Source: Ceratothoa steindachneri
Lineage: Eukaryota > Arthropoda > Malacostraca > Isopoda > Cymothoidae
NCBI GenBank assembly: GCA_963969495.1
Contig: OZ018329.1
Location: 146,938,502 to 147,002,501 of the forward strand
Length of the DNA stretch: 64,000 nucleotides
Reading direction: 5' to 3'
Made by a program: the position numbers and the translations under genes. The notes under the pieces were generated by a model. It was not told the origin of the DNA. It did no database searches and was given only the letters and a program-made list of their open reading frames with translations. This document shows positions 25,058-37,776 of the stretch, piece by piece. Each line of letters opens with the position of its first letter. Within the stretch, counting starts at the first letter, position 1.

Positions 25058-25349
25058 TACACTTCTATAGTTTACGAGACACCCTGTATGAATTGCAAGC
25101 CACCACACTATGGAGAGAACCATAGAGGGATAAAAGATAAGTATTAGGGAACATAAACTACGGGTAGGAAGATTGTCCAATACCCTCAAAAAGGATCTAC
25201 AGAAAGCAGAGCGCCCAATCGATTGGGAAGCACCCAGCGTGGTTGATGCCAGCATGGATGCCAGGAAGAGGTAATCAGAAGCGTCATCTATTGCAACCAG
25301 AGAATGAAGAAATACAACTTCTTTTTTTCACAAATTAACACTCTCTCCT
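25058..25349 (+). pseudogene. Penelope-like GIY-YIG endonuclease relic
   Basis: Read in three successive plus frames, this stretch resembles the C-terminal GIY-YIG endonuclease of Penelope-like retroelements. The first block has VYETPCMNC, then HYGENHRG (standing for the usual CxxCxxxYIGET-R). A frameshift near 25136 leads to IREHK, then AERPIDWEAPSVVD (the usual H-x-IDW-x-x-x-V-x-D block). After a second frameshift near 25270 comes SVIYCNQRMKKYNF and INTLS, like the C-terminal 'E-S..I......MN....INLS' end. The YIG tyrosine/glycine pair is kept as YG. The relic is broken by at least two frameshifts and cannot encode protein. The upstream RT is not visible, so this is a fragment. The family call is from motif memory and needs a profile search. 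Confidence 0.6.
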
Positions 25350-25719
25350 GATCACCAAACTGGTCAACTCCATCGACCTTGAGAAAAAGGCAGCCTAGGT
25401 TCAAGCTGACATTTCTCAAAACAATATTACAACGAGGCTTTTCTCGCTCCTACCCTACCTGAAATCCTTGCCTCCTTTACCGACCGGAGGCATCGAAAGT
25501 AATTTCCTTAAAGTAGGAGAGCGCGGATGCCTTAGCTGCTACCACCCTCCCCTCTCTCTTATCCTGGGAAGGAAATGGAAGGAAAACGAGGCATGTGGTT
25601 GACCCCACCCCTTCCTTTCATTTAGCTCCTTTATCCTCTCGGTTATGTGTGTTGTTTAACCATTTGATGTTATATGGTACCCCAAGAAATTCGCTTCTTG
25701 TTCATAACGATATATTTAG
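25350..25719. other. Spacer between two retroelement relics
   Basis: No gene is recognised. It probably contains the eroded 3' part of the neighbouring minus-strand LINE relic, but no motif is clear. Confidence 0.35.
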
Positions 25720-26790
25720 TCATTCACAACGATGATCCTATTTTATTTCTCGAAAGGAAAATAACACAGTTTTGCCTTTGTTCTTATCTTCGTTTTCTTT
25801 TAACTATTTTCTGTTGTTAACTTCGCTCATGCATAATGATCTAAAATTTATCATTTCTCTATGAATAAATTACAATTTGCGTGATGTCGTCTGCAAATTG
25901 TATATTATTTTGTTCATGCATTACTGGTGGTGGTATATCAGTTGTATATATCTAGTACAGAGTTGTATTTAATAATCCCCTTTGAGGAAGCTCAGTTTCT
26001 AATTCGAATTTAAAGCCTTCATATTTGTTCCTCATGATTCTAGCTATTCTGAGTGAGGTGATGTAATCACAAAAAATTTGTTCAATTGTTTATTAAGATA
26101 TTAAGAATCTTATATTACATGCTTTGATCCAGAATTTAACAAAGGATTCATATACTTCAGGGAGAGCAAGGTCAACGCACCTCTTCTCTGCTTTATTTTG
26201 GGCATTTCTTTATAATAATTCCATGTATCATTGTTATAGCTCTATTTGTTTCGAATATGAAATGCTGGTCCTTATAAAGACCATTATCCTCTAAGTTTCA
26301 ATGAGTCTAATAAAGTCAAATGACAATAGAAGGTCTGAGGCTCTGGAAGAGTCTTGAAGGTTTACCTGGTTTGGGGCGAATAATGTTTTGGCTATTTGTA
26401 AGTGTCAGGGAATTATCCTGTATCTAAGCATGCATCAAATATTTTCTTTACATCCTCTATAATGTTTTCAGGTGACTTAGTTAAGATAAGCTTGGTAAGT
26501 CCGGTGAAGCCCTGCGCTTTCTGTTGAAAGGAATGAATTGTGTTTCTCTCTCTTCAAGTGTTATAATGGTCACTGGATCCATGATTTATTCGTTGCGTTG
26601 CTCTACTAATGGCTAGAGTGTAACTCCTTTTAGATAGTTCAGCAGATCCATCTGTACTATTTCATCATCGATCAATTTAATTTTTACTAAGTTATCACTT
26701 AGGCTTGTATATTTACCAATTTTGGTGGGCTGAATCAAAAATCTTTTTGTGTTGACCATAACGTCAAATTTTGTTTTACAACATAGCTCA
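25720..26790 (-). pseudogene. Decayed Jockey/I-like LINE reverse transcriptase relic
   Basis: On the minus strand, scattered in-frame blocks match the RT of the other LINEs in the window. A block QQKAQGFTGLTK (about 26490-26530) stands for K-x-K-A-P-G-x-SG. It is followed by IFDACLDTG with FPDTYK, as in 'IFNAFLNIGYFP'. Next come ELPQRGLL (about 25975-25990) for GVPQGG-L and FADDIT (about 25884-25905) for the catalytic YADD box. Many stops and frameshifts interrupt it. Closest in style to LINEs B and E. It is an old copy, more eroded than its relatives at 29-46 kb. Homology rests on motif order, not alignment scores. Confidence 0.7.
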
Positions 26791-27675
26791 CATTTTAATC
26801 AAATTCTTAAAAAACTTAAGTAGTAAATATCATGAACTTGCAAATGCTTTGATCATGCATAAAAAAAGAGTTAACTTTAAAATTTTCTGACATTTTAACA
26901 AATGTGTTAAAAAAATTTTAACACTTAAAATTCGTTTCCTGATTTAGCACAGTTCAGTGAATTACGATTGATGTCATAATAATATTGTATGTCTGACAAG
27001 TTCAACTTGTTCATCAAATAATTTTGTCTGTACCCCCAAAAAAATCTTTAAAAATATTTCCTAAAGTTTTCTTTTTACCTGAAACATATTTGTTCGTAAA
27101 AATTTCTAGTCGGTTTCATATTCAAGCAGTTTCTTTCATTTCCTTTGTATCACTTTTCCACAAATAAATTTCTTGGAAGAATCCTTCGTCTTTCTTATCA
27201 CTTACATCATCTAGATTCTCGGAAAGCAACCAAGATGGCTGTTGACAAAATCAAGTTTTATGCTTATGTTGCAACCTAGACGATGAAAATTGGTAAATTT
27301 CAACAAGATGTTTGTCATTTTCGGGTTTCTTGTTTACCCGGAAATGTTGAAGAACAGGTAAGAATAATTTCTTCTTTTGTGTTTAATGTCATTCAATTAT
27401 TTAGGAAATGGGGATCTCTAATTAATTTTCTGATTTGCGGGCCGACATACATGTTAGCTTATATCTTTACAGGAATGAGACTAGGAAATTTTGCAAGTAT
27501 GTACTTTAAACAGTCACCATTCTCAGAACTTTAAAATACCGCTTTTTTTTAGACCCAATTTAATGTGGAGAAGAAGAAAGATAATTTTTTCCTATCTACA
27601 AGTGGTTAGTTCATGATATTTCCTTCTATAATACTCAAACATGTCATCGGTCGGTTCTTCTGCGTCCTCTGTTTG
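26791..27675. other. AT-rich spacer
   Basis: No recognised gene. GTGTTAAAA and TTTTAACAC form a 9-bp hairpin at about 26905-26925. The open frame at 27283-27534 begins with ATG and contains a GTAAGA at about 27358 that could be a splice donor, but no partner exon or domain supports a gene. Confidence 0.4.
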
Positions 27676-27683
27676 TTCTTACC

Positions 27684-27979
27684 AACTGGTGGGATTCAAA
27701 AAATTTAAAAACTGGTTCTTTCACTACAGGTCTCACTAAAAACAAATTCTCTCACTATCAGTCTCTAGCAGAAAACGATGCTGGCTGGCCCTATAAACGC
27801 GCAAACGTTGATCTTTGGATTGTTGCATCCTATGGTCTAGCAAGTAAAATTATTAATTTTAGTTATTTACCCAACTTCAAAAGAAAGATTGAGAACCCCC
27901 ATTTAAGCTAAAAACCAGTTCTCAGGATTATTGAAGTTTCAAGAATAGGTTCTTACGAACCGGCTGAATCCCATTACTG
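27684..27979. mobile_element. hAT-like MITE with 8-bp target-site duplication
   Basis: The octamer TTCTTACC occurs immediately outside both ends (27676-27683 and 27980-27987). The inner termini are inverted repeats: AACTGGTGGGATTCA at the left, and CAGTAATGGGATTCA reading inward from the right. An 8-bp duplication and CAG-type termini are typical of hAT transposons. The element is about 296 bp with no coding capacity. GGTTCTT/AAGAACC sub-terminal motifs also recur in inverted orientation. The left CAG has decayed to AAC. Confidence 0.78.
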
Positions 27980-27987
27980 TTCTTACC

Positions 27988-28915
27988 TCAATTGCACCAG
28001 ACGGAGAAGAAATGGCTATTTTATGCCTACCCGCTTTTGACCAAGTTAAAGTTTAAATCATTTTATGTGTCCCCTAATGGTTATAGTCATCAAATATTGG
28101 TAGCTTCAGAATTGTTTTGATGATTTTCTATTTTTCCATAATATATATGTATACTGATTAGGTTATCGGAATTGAACCATATAAATTCTCCTTGTGAAGT
28201 AAGACACGTTTCTTGTTCCTCTTTGAAGTATCAAAAAACATCCGCTACATATTTACGTCATGAGGGATCGCACACATTGCATTTAACAAATCTGACACAT
28301 CATGAAAACAAAATCCCGTTGAACACGGAAATATTGTAAAAGATCTTCCCTGTTATGATAAAGAGAGGGAATACCACATTCGACTAAATTAATTCCAGTT
28401 AATCTTGACGCTCGGTTTTTATGACCTTTTTGAAAGACATAAATCTTTTATTACTTCGTTAATTCCCCTTGATTAAATAAACACGTTCTACGAAATGTAT
28501 CTCACCCTCATGTTAAAAAAAATTATCTGTTACATCTTCCTCATTCTTAAGTGAAGAAACCATTTATAAACCGGCTCTGGTATTTCATCTGAATGAGGCA
28601 CTAGGGGAAATTGTTTAATCTAGGTTTATGTATGTGATTCTCTACTAATATTTCTTAATATATGCTGAATTATTCACCAGGTAAAAGGAACACTCATCTC
28701 AGCCATTTTTCTAATATCGGAATAACATTGGAATACCTGATATAAAATTTTCTCGCTCCCCCATGGCATTCGGATGGCTCAGTTCATCTGACAACTTAGA
28801 ACGATCTACGTACTGCTAAGTTACATCAATATTTTGACTTGAAATAACTTTGCGAAGAGAGCATTTTCTATATACGTTTAAGTATACACTAAAGAGAAGA
28901 AAGAAGAAATATATG
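27988..28915. other. AT-rich spacer
   Basis: I see no gene, RNA or repeat I can name in this stretch. Composition is AT-rich with frequent stops in all frames. Confidence 0.4.
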
Positions 28916-28988
28916 CGCGAATCGGACTGATTGGAGAGACCTCCTGTTTCTGATTCGCGGGGAATCACCCCAAGGCGGTGATCTCCTT
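28916..28988 (+). other. Stem-loop-rich segment upstream of LINE B
   Basis: CGCGAATC near 28917 pairs with GATTCGCG near 28953. GGAG/CTCC pairs inside that loop. ATCACC and GGTGAT flank a 7-nt loop just downstream (about 28965-28984). It may be the structured 5' end of LINE B or unrelated. I could not fit it to a hammerhead or HDV-like core. Confidence 0.35.
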
Positions 28989-29365
28989 AAATTTTCCTAT
29001 CTCATACTATACCTTTTTTATATCTGAAACTCCCCTACTTTATTTCCATCTAGCACAGTATAACCTGACCACCAGCAAGGTCTCAAAAGCAGTCAGTAGT
29101 AGGGTGTAGTGAACTCCCGAAGGAGACCCCGATAGGGGGTCAGAGAAGGAGCCCGGTTATCGGTGACGAGCCCGAATCTGACTGCAGGACCGCTTATAGG
29201 GCTAGGCCTAATTACGTAGAGAGATGAGGAAGTGTGCGCTCCAGAGGAGGCAGGCGAGATAGCATTAGGAACAGATAGGGGGCTTCTCCCACTAGTGGAG
29301 TGGGGTAAATAATCTACTACCTTTTTTTTACAGAGAACCCCCCTGGGGGGCATGAGAAATTAAAC

Positions 29366-30486
29366 ATGGACCCACAGGACTTCATCAAAAGGTTTCCACT
29401 TCGGCTAATTCAGAACGGGATAAAACGGAGACCACAGGATGTGGCACAAAGCATTTTCAAGGGTTTACAAATCGCACTGACCAAATGCATAGAAACAGCC
29501 AATGGATTTGTTGTCATCTGTGCGGAAAACAACGATGTCGAATTGCTACTTTCATCGGAAGGAATCATTACTTTCAGGAAAATCTACTTAGAGGCTAAAG
29601 TACTACCCCAGATTATTGCCAACCGAAGCATCGTATGCCGTAAGGTAGAATCATGGGTGGGGGAACACTCCCCAGAAGAAATAAAACATGAAATAATGGA
29701 ACAACAACCCTGGAGGAAGATACATGATATAATCAAATTTAAGGAACACACACATGTGTTCAAAATAGTGTGCGAGTCAATCGAGATTGCAACAAAGGCA
29801 CTACAGAAGGGAATTCTCGCATACAGTATGAAAATCCCAACTTGTAACATTCAAAGGGACCAGTATCACAATATACAACTCTGTTTTAGATGCTACAAAA
29901 TGGAAGACCATATCACCACAAATTGCCCAAGAAAGGAAGGAGAAATATGTTCGGAATGCAGTGACCCACATTCTTGGAGGAGCTGCACAAACTCCACGAA
30001 GAAATGTGTTAATTGCGGAGGGAGACACAGAACAATGGCAATGATATGTCCGAAGCGGAAGTAGCAACGAAAAATAATGGAACAACCACTCAAATGACGC
30101 TTGACGGAACTCTGAACGTAAAAATACTGACATGCATTCTACACTCATACGTCTTAAACATTGCCCAACCAGGAACATATGCCACCACGTTGAACTCCAT
30201 GTTCAAGTAAAATGGGCTGGAGCCAATAAAATTCCCGCAAAATATTGATTCATTGGATATTTTTAACATAAAAATTTCAGAAGATACAAATAAGAAACTC
30301 TTGGAAGAAACACAAAGAAAGGAAAGCGAATCTGAACAAGAGGAAGACACAGAAAGCGAGGAAACAGAATCTGAGAGCAGCACCGAAGAGAATAATAAGA
30401 AAAACGAAAAAGAAACACACGGAAAAACAAAAAACAACAAAGAAAATCGACTAGGGACACCTCGCCATGCTACCAAAGACTACTAA
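29366..30486 (+). pseudogene. LINE B ORF1 (zinc-knuckle nucleic-acid-binding protein), broken
   Basis: The start is an ATG at 29366 after an A-rich leader. The first 233 codons are open. They hold an N-terminal region with WVGEHSPEEIK, which matches WVGEHTAKEIK in LINE D. Three cysteine/histidine knuckles follow near the end: CFRC..H....C, CSEC...H....C and CVNC...H. LINE ORF1 proteins of this kind bind the element RNA. A frameshift near 30060 moves the frame, and reading continues through a block GTYATTLNSMF, a TAA at 30208-30210, then NGLEPIKFPQ and a Glu/Ser/Lys-rich acidic tail to 30486. The block around the TAA is conserved in LINEs C and D, so the stop is a mutation inside ORF1 and not its natural end. 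Confidence 0.8.
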
Positions 30487-30634
30487 TACCAACTGCTAAA
30501 TGTGAAACGGATAAGATTCAAAACTCAGCGAGGACAGAGATGAACGGCAGAAGTACCAGGAAAAGATACAAATAAATTTACGTAATACCACCACTCTTCC
30601 AAAAAGAAGAACCGCTTAAGAACATACAAACAAG

Positions 30635-33199
30635 ATGGATAATAGTAAATTAAGAATTCTACAGATAAATACGAATGGCTGGAAGGATAAAGAAAAGACA
30701 CACGGAAATATCTTTTAAGAAATAGATCCCGACATCATTCTAATTTGAGGTCACGGGACTAACCTTGGGACTCACAAACTAAAAATATGGAACTACAACG
30801 TAATAGCGACTAATCACACAAACGAAGCACACGACGGAGCAGCAATAACAATAAAGAAAGGAATAGAGTACAAAACAAAGCAAGGACTAATCGAATCTTA
30901 CCTCGCAATTGAGCTCAAAATGGAATTAACCAATATATTAATCGCTACGGGATACCAACCACCGCAACGACCGGGATTCCCTATAAATAACTTTGTGAGA
31001 ATATTTAACAATAGACTTTAACTGTGTTTTGGGGACACCTGAACGAAAGATGCACGTACACAGAATATAGGAATAGAAACCAAACAGGAAAAGACCTACA
31101 AACTTTAATAGACAGACGGATAATGAGAAGACTAGGACCAGAGTACCCAACGTTAATTAAAGACAGAACAGCGACAACACCAGACATTTTTTAGCAAACA
31201 ATAACATTCCTTTTAACTACCGCATGGTACCTGTAGATGTTATCTGCACGACTACACAGCAACACTACTCATCGTGAATCAGCAACCAATACAAATACCT
31301 GCTAAAAAATGGAAGGCATACCATAGAGCAGACTGGGAAAATACAAACAAGAATTAAATGACTACGCACCAAACAGACTAAATGAAGCTACTTTAGACGA
31401 AATCGACGGCGAGCTGGAAAAAATAAGGACACGAATACAAACAGCTGATGAGATTGCAATACCCCAAAACACATACAAAACAGTTAAATACTTTATGTAG
31501 ACAGACGAAATGAAAGCTAAGAATGCAGAAATAAAAGCGATAAACGAGGACATAATAATAAACGGAACATCAAGGGAAAAATACCACAATCTGAGAACGA
31601 AGAAGAGAGAACTGCTAATCGCAATAACGGACAAACAAAGAGAATACTGGGACATAGCCGTTAAAAATATTGACAACGAGCTATTGCCCCGAGAATTTTG
31701 GAAAATTATAAAAAGAATGGGAAATACTAAAGGTAAAAAAAAATTAAAGATTAAGGACAGAAACGGGAAATTATTGAAGATGAACGCGAGATTTAAAAAT
31801 TGTTCAGGGAACACTGGAAAGGAGTGTTCAACATCGGCGAAGAGGAAAACGAAAACTACGATATAGACTTCGAAAACCAAATAATTGATGAACTAAATGA
31901 ACGGATTTGAGAGGACTTTCTCATATCACTACGTAGAAGAGGAATGGTATGCGAACGAAGGATTTAACGCCAAAATCACGATCGAGGAATTAAAGAATAC
32001 CATTTCAAATTTTAAACAAAAGGCCTCTGGGAAATCGGGCCTCACCAGAAAAAAACTATATAGAAGCAACGGATAATATACTCGAAGGGATAAGGAACGT
32101 GTTTAACGCCTGTATAAACACGGGATACTTCCCCGATGAGTTAAAGATAGCCAAAATGATATTCATACCGAAGCCGGGAAAACCACCTTCGGGGGTCAAA
32201 AACTTTCGACCTATATATCTTCTCGACTTCATCGGGAAGGTGTTTGAAAAAATCCTGAACACGAGATTAAATGAATATCTCACAGAAAACAATCTCTGGA
32301 GCAATCAACAATTCGGTTTCAGAAAGAACAGGAATACGGAGATGGCCATTAGCATGATTATAGAAAAAATAAGCAAAGTGAAAGGAGAGAAATGCAGTAT
32401 GGACATTGTATGCCGGAACGTATCGAAAACATTCGATAAAGTCTGGCAAAGAGGTATACAACATAAAATTCAAATCTAAATCTGGAAATGTGAACATACA
32501 ATATACAGATGATTTCATTCAATTAACTCCCTGTGTTTATCGGAACCCTCAGATGCAGGCCAGAGTAACGGCAACAGAAAAAGAAAAAACGAGTATGAAC
32601 GCAAATGGAAAATTAAAACGAATAAAGATAAATTTAAAATTATACCTATGTATTGCAAAAAACTATCTGACGTTTACGTAGATGGAGAGCGATACAGGTA
32701 TAATGGTGAAGGCAAGATTTTAGGCCTAACTATTACCAAAAATGGTTACAAGAAACACGTGACTGAAAGAATAAACAAAGCACGAGGCATACTAACTTTA
32801 CTCTACAGATTAAGAAATCTGAAGATGAAAAATAAGAAAAAGATCTCCCAGGCTATGATACAGCCTACCTTGATATATCCAACAATTGCCATGTATACGG
32901 TTTCAAGAAGCTATCTAATAAGAATGCAACGTGTACAGAATAAGGCAGTATACATAATTACGAACACGCGACGATTAGAGAGGAAAAAACAAAGAGACTT
33001 ACACATTGAGGGGAAAATAAAACCATTAAACAAAATAATTGAAAAAAGAGCCAAAAAAATCATAGAAAAAACACCAGGAGAAATAGGAGAGGAACTAAAT
33101 AATCAAATAGCACGAGGGGCAGGATGGAGACAACATATGCTGTTTCCTAGTGCTAAATACAAAGCGGACCAAAGGGAAGGAGAGGAGATTAACGTGTAA
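30635..33199 (+). pseudogene. LINE B ORF2 (AP endonuclease-RT), heavily decayed with RT deletion
   Basis: It starts with an ATG at 30635. LRILQINTNGW is the endonuclease N-terminus; stops follow within 30 codons. At the block equivalent to IIITEHG of LINE D a stop replaces the catalytic glutamate. The RT region is recognisable at 32099-32460: IPKPGKP, NFRPIYLLDFIGK, QQFGFRKNRNTEMA, then TFDKVW. Immediately afterwards the sequence jumps to YTDDFIQL (about 32505). Only about 15 codons lie between motif A and the catalytic box, so motif B (VPQG) is missing, and the first residue of the YADD box reads YTDD. The C-terminal thumb (32648-33199) is fairly open and includes RMQRVQNKAVYIIT. The protein cannot be functional. 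Confidence 0.8.
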
Positions 33200-34478
<1,279 letters not shown>

Positions 34479-34529
34479 TTTTTATGTTTTTTCTTTATTG
34501 TTATCAATAATTCTCTTACTTACTCATCG

Positions 34530-35009
34530 GGTTTCTCATTTTGTTTGTATAATCGGTAGTCTTATTCGGTTGATTCTATTTCGGTTTCAAATATTGATTG
34601 TATAGTCGGTAGTCTTCTTCGGTTGATTCTATTTCGGTTTCTCATATTGATTGTATAGTCAAGAGTCTTATTCGGTTGATTCTATTTCGGTTTCTCATAT
34701 TGATTGTATAGTCAGGAGTCTTATTCAGTTGATTCTATTTCGGTTTCTCATATTGATTGTATAGTCGGTAGTCTTCTTCGGTTGATTCTATTTCGGTTTC
34801 TCATATTGATTGTATAGTCGGTAGTCTTATTCGGTTGATTCTATTTTGGTTTCTCATATTGATTGTATAGTCAAGAGTCTTATTCGGTTGATTCTATTTC
34901 GGTTTCTCATATTGATTGTATAGTCGGTAGTCTTACTCGGTTGATTCTATTTCGGTTTCTCATATTGATTGTATAGTCGGTAGTCTTCTTCGGTTGATTC
35001 TATTTCGGT
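34530..35009. repeat. 53-bp minisatellite, about 9 copies, in the 3' region of LINE E
   Basis: The tandem unit is 53 bp: GTATAGTCGGTAGTCTT, then MTTCGGTTGATTCTATTTC, then GGTTTCTCATATTGATT. About nine copies, most nearly identical. A few have AAGAG or AGGAG in place of GGTAG. It ends 12 bp beyond the LINE E stop codon on the minus strand, so it forms the proximal 3' UTR of that element. Confidence 0.93.
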
Positions 35010-35021
35010 GTATTTATCCTT

Positions 35022-37716
35022 TCAGTAATCTTGTATTTTATCTATAGATCGAGTTGTTGTTATATAACGGGTTTTTTTCAGGCTTCCGTTAAATCGTCGT
35101 TTGGAATGTATTGGCTGTATTTCATTTTCTGGTACTATTATTCGGTTAATTTCACTTGGGGGAATTATGTTTTTTATATTTTCCCACTCTTTCGTTGCTC
35201 GTTTTGGTAGGGTTATATTTACGGGTTCTATTGCATTTCTTCGATGGAGTTCCTCTGATGGTATGCGATCCGGTCTTTTCGAGTTTGTGATGAATCTTGT
35301 GGCTTTATTTTGAATACGTTGGACCTTTTTTAATTGTGTATTATTTATTGTATTCATCGGTACTATTGGGTAAAGGAGCTTAGGACGAACTAAGGACATG
35401 TATAATTTTCTTCTTTTTTTTATTAGATAGGTTTTTGAATCTGTACAGCGCCGAGATGGTAATTTTTGTTTCAATGATTTCCTGTGGTATGTGGCAGGTG
35501 TACCATGTTGTTGTTAGTTTTAGACCGAGGACACGCCCTTCCGTAGAGTATGGATATGCCTCTCCATCAACCCTTACTGCAGCTGTTTTCCATCTGTTTA
35601 CGGGTATTAATTTGAATTTTCCTTTGTTTGTTTTGATTTTGTTTCTTCTTTTTTCGTAGTTATTCAGGTTCTTTATTTCCCTCGCTGTTCTTTGAGCTAC
35701 GTCTCGGGGGTTCTTCCTGTCGCTGGTGATTATTTGTGTGATGTCATCCGCTAGTCGGATGTACATCGCACATTCGTGGGTTGGTTGTGGAAAGTCCCTG
35801 GTGTAAACTGTGTACAGCGTTGGAGAGAGGCATCCTCCCTGGGGGACACCCGTTTGCAGGTCGATATGGTCGCCTGTTTGGCCGTTTATTTGTAGTACGG
35901 CTTTTCTTTCATCCAGGTAGTTGCATAATTTTTGCAAACATTTATTTGCAGATCTTGGCTTTTAGGCCGGGCAACCACACCTTATCGAAGATTTAGCAAC
36001 GTCGCGGAGTACTATGTCTACTCTGTTGCCTCGCGCTGTTTCTGTGGCGATTTTCTCTGTTATAATCGCCAGCGCGGTATAAGTTCTTTGCTAGCTCCTG
36101 AACCCGTGTTGTTGTGGGTTGTACAGATTATTTTCAATATGGTGTTTAATTAAGCTGTCGTTTAAGAGTTTTTCTAGGACTTTACCCGGAAATTCCAAGA
36201 GCGAGATCGAGCGGTAGGGTCCGACTTGGTGTTTTGGTTTTCCCGGCTTCGGTAGGAAGATCATCTTTGCCCTTTTAAAGGATTGAGGAAAGTACCCAAT
36301 ATTAAGGAAGGCATTGAAAATCTTCACTATAGATTCATTCACACTTTCAGGAGCATTTATTAGATGTGCCTTCGCTATGCCGCTTTGACCTGGTGCTTTT
36401 TGTTTGAATGATTTGTTGACTGTTTGGTATTCAGCCATTTAGAGAGGAATTCCCTCCCGAAGCGGTGGCGTCTCTCCTCGTCGACATATATGTATGGTGC
36501 AGTGAGCTCTTCTTGCACCTCTACGGTTTGTAAGATTTCTCCTTCGTGCTCTATGTCATATTCTTGGTTCCGCTCTGGTGATATCGAGAATATTTGGTTC
36601 CAGTGATTTTGGAAGTGCTCTTGGAGTTCTTTGTTTTTTTTTGCACTTCCCGGTCCTGTATTTTCAGTTTTATTTTTTCTTTTGGTTATGATCCTCGTAG
36701 TTTTATATAATCTCGCTAGAATTTCCTTGGATCTGTTTCGACATCCATTTTTCCTATTATATTGTTCAATACTAGATTTGACTGTTCTTTAATAAGAGTA
36801 CCTATCTGCCTTCCGATTACGATTAGCCTTCGGTACCTCTCTATATTATTACCCATTTCTGTAATTTCTTTTGTTAAATTCTGAAATTCTTACATCTTTT
36901 CCTGTATTTCATGGTTCCATCTGGGAGCAGGTAGGATTCTGTATTCTATTATTGGGGTGTAAATTCTGTCCGCTTCAACGATTTTTTTCAGTGATTAGTT
37001 TTAGTCGGTTTTCAATTTCTTCTGTTCCTTGGTTGTTTAGGGATCCAGTTTCTAATGTACTCAAGTACTCTTTGTAAACCATTCCAGTTTGTTCTGCCGA
37101 TAGCTTTCCTTCGTGGTATTTTAATTTGGATGGGTAAAGTTGTAATGGTGGTTATCGTACTTAAATAGTCGCATGGGCTTTCGGGGCCTGGTTCTGTGTG
37201 GTGGTTTAGGTTAAAATTTTGGTTGGTAAGTATGATGCTTGGGGTACTTGAGGCTCGGGCTATTAAAAAGGTCGGAAAGTCTGGTACTTTCCTACTTACT
37301 ATTTCTCTTTGTATTAGAAGTTGGGGGGAGTTATCTGTTCCGTTTGTATTTGTTGTGTATCCTACCTCCCTGCATCTTGCATTGAGGTCTCCGGTAAGTA
37401 TGGTTGATGCCTGACGTCGGAAGAGCTTGAGAAAATTAGGAATTGGGAGGTACGAGCGTGTTGGGGGTTAGTATGCCCCCGCTATGACCAGATCTCCTGT
37501 TGTAATTTTTATTTTTACGGCTAGATAGGACTCTTCAAGTCGTTTATTTCAGCGAAGTTGATTCCGGTTTTAACGCCAATTGCTACACCGTCGTATCTTG
37601 TTTGGGTGTTGTCGTAGAATTGCTCATAGTCTGGTCCAATAATTATTCTAGTCCTTGATCTGGACACACCGCTTTTGTTTAAGTCGGTGGTATTGACCCT
37701 ATGACTCAATCCTACG

Positions 37717-37720
<4 letters not shown>
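35022..37720 (-). pseudogene. 5'-truncated Jockey/I-like LINE (LINE E): endonuclease-RT ORF with frameshifts
   Basis: On the minus strand the ORF2 homologue begins inside the endonuclease next to a (TA)n tract, with RYDGVAIGV (about 37580). LTGDLNARC near 37385-37415 is in another frame. RT blocks follow: KQKAPGQSGIAKAH and KPGKPKHQVGPYRSISLL (36091-36438), then QTGVPQGGCLSPTLYTVYTR and RLADDITQI (35740-35860). The C-terminus with VQRIQNKATRFIT ends at the stop at 35022. At least three frameshifts separate these blocks. The catalytic box reads LADD instead of YADD. Residues before the endonuclease glutamate motif are missing. RT style is closest to LINE B. The copy sits between (TA)n tracts at 34369-34474 and 37721-37774. 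Confidence 0.8.

Positions 37721-37774
<54 letters not shown>
37721..37774. repeat. (TA)n microsatellite, 27 units
   Basis: A pure TA run directly at the 5' edge of LINE E. It is the counterpart of the longer TA run beyond that element's 3' end. Confidence 0.98.

Positions 37775-37776
<2 letters not shown>

Noticed and set aside
27283..27534. Small gene or exon with GTAAGA donor near 27358
   Set aside because: No partner exon, no recognised domain, and low-complexity hydrophobic translation.
28916..28988. Hammerhead ribozyme
   Set aside because: CTGAT is present, but the required GAAA and following core elements are not in place.
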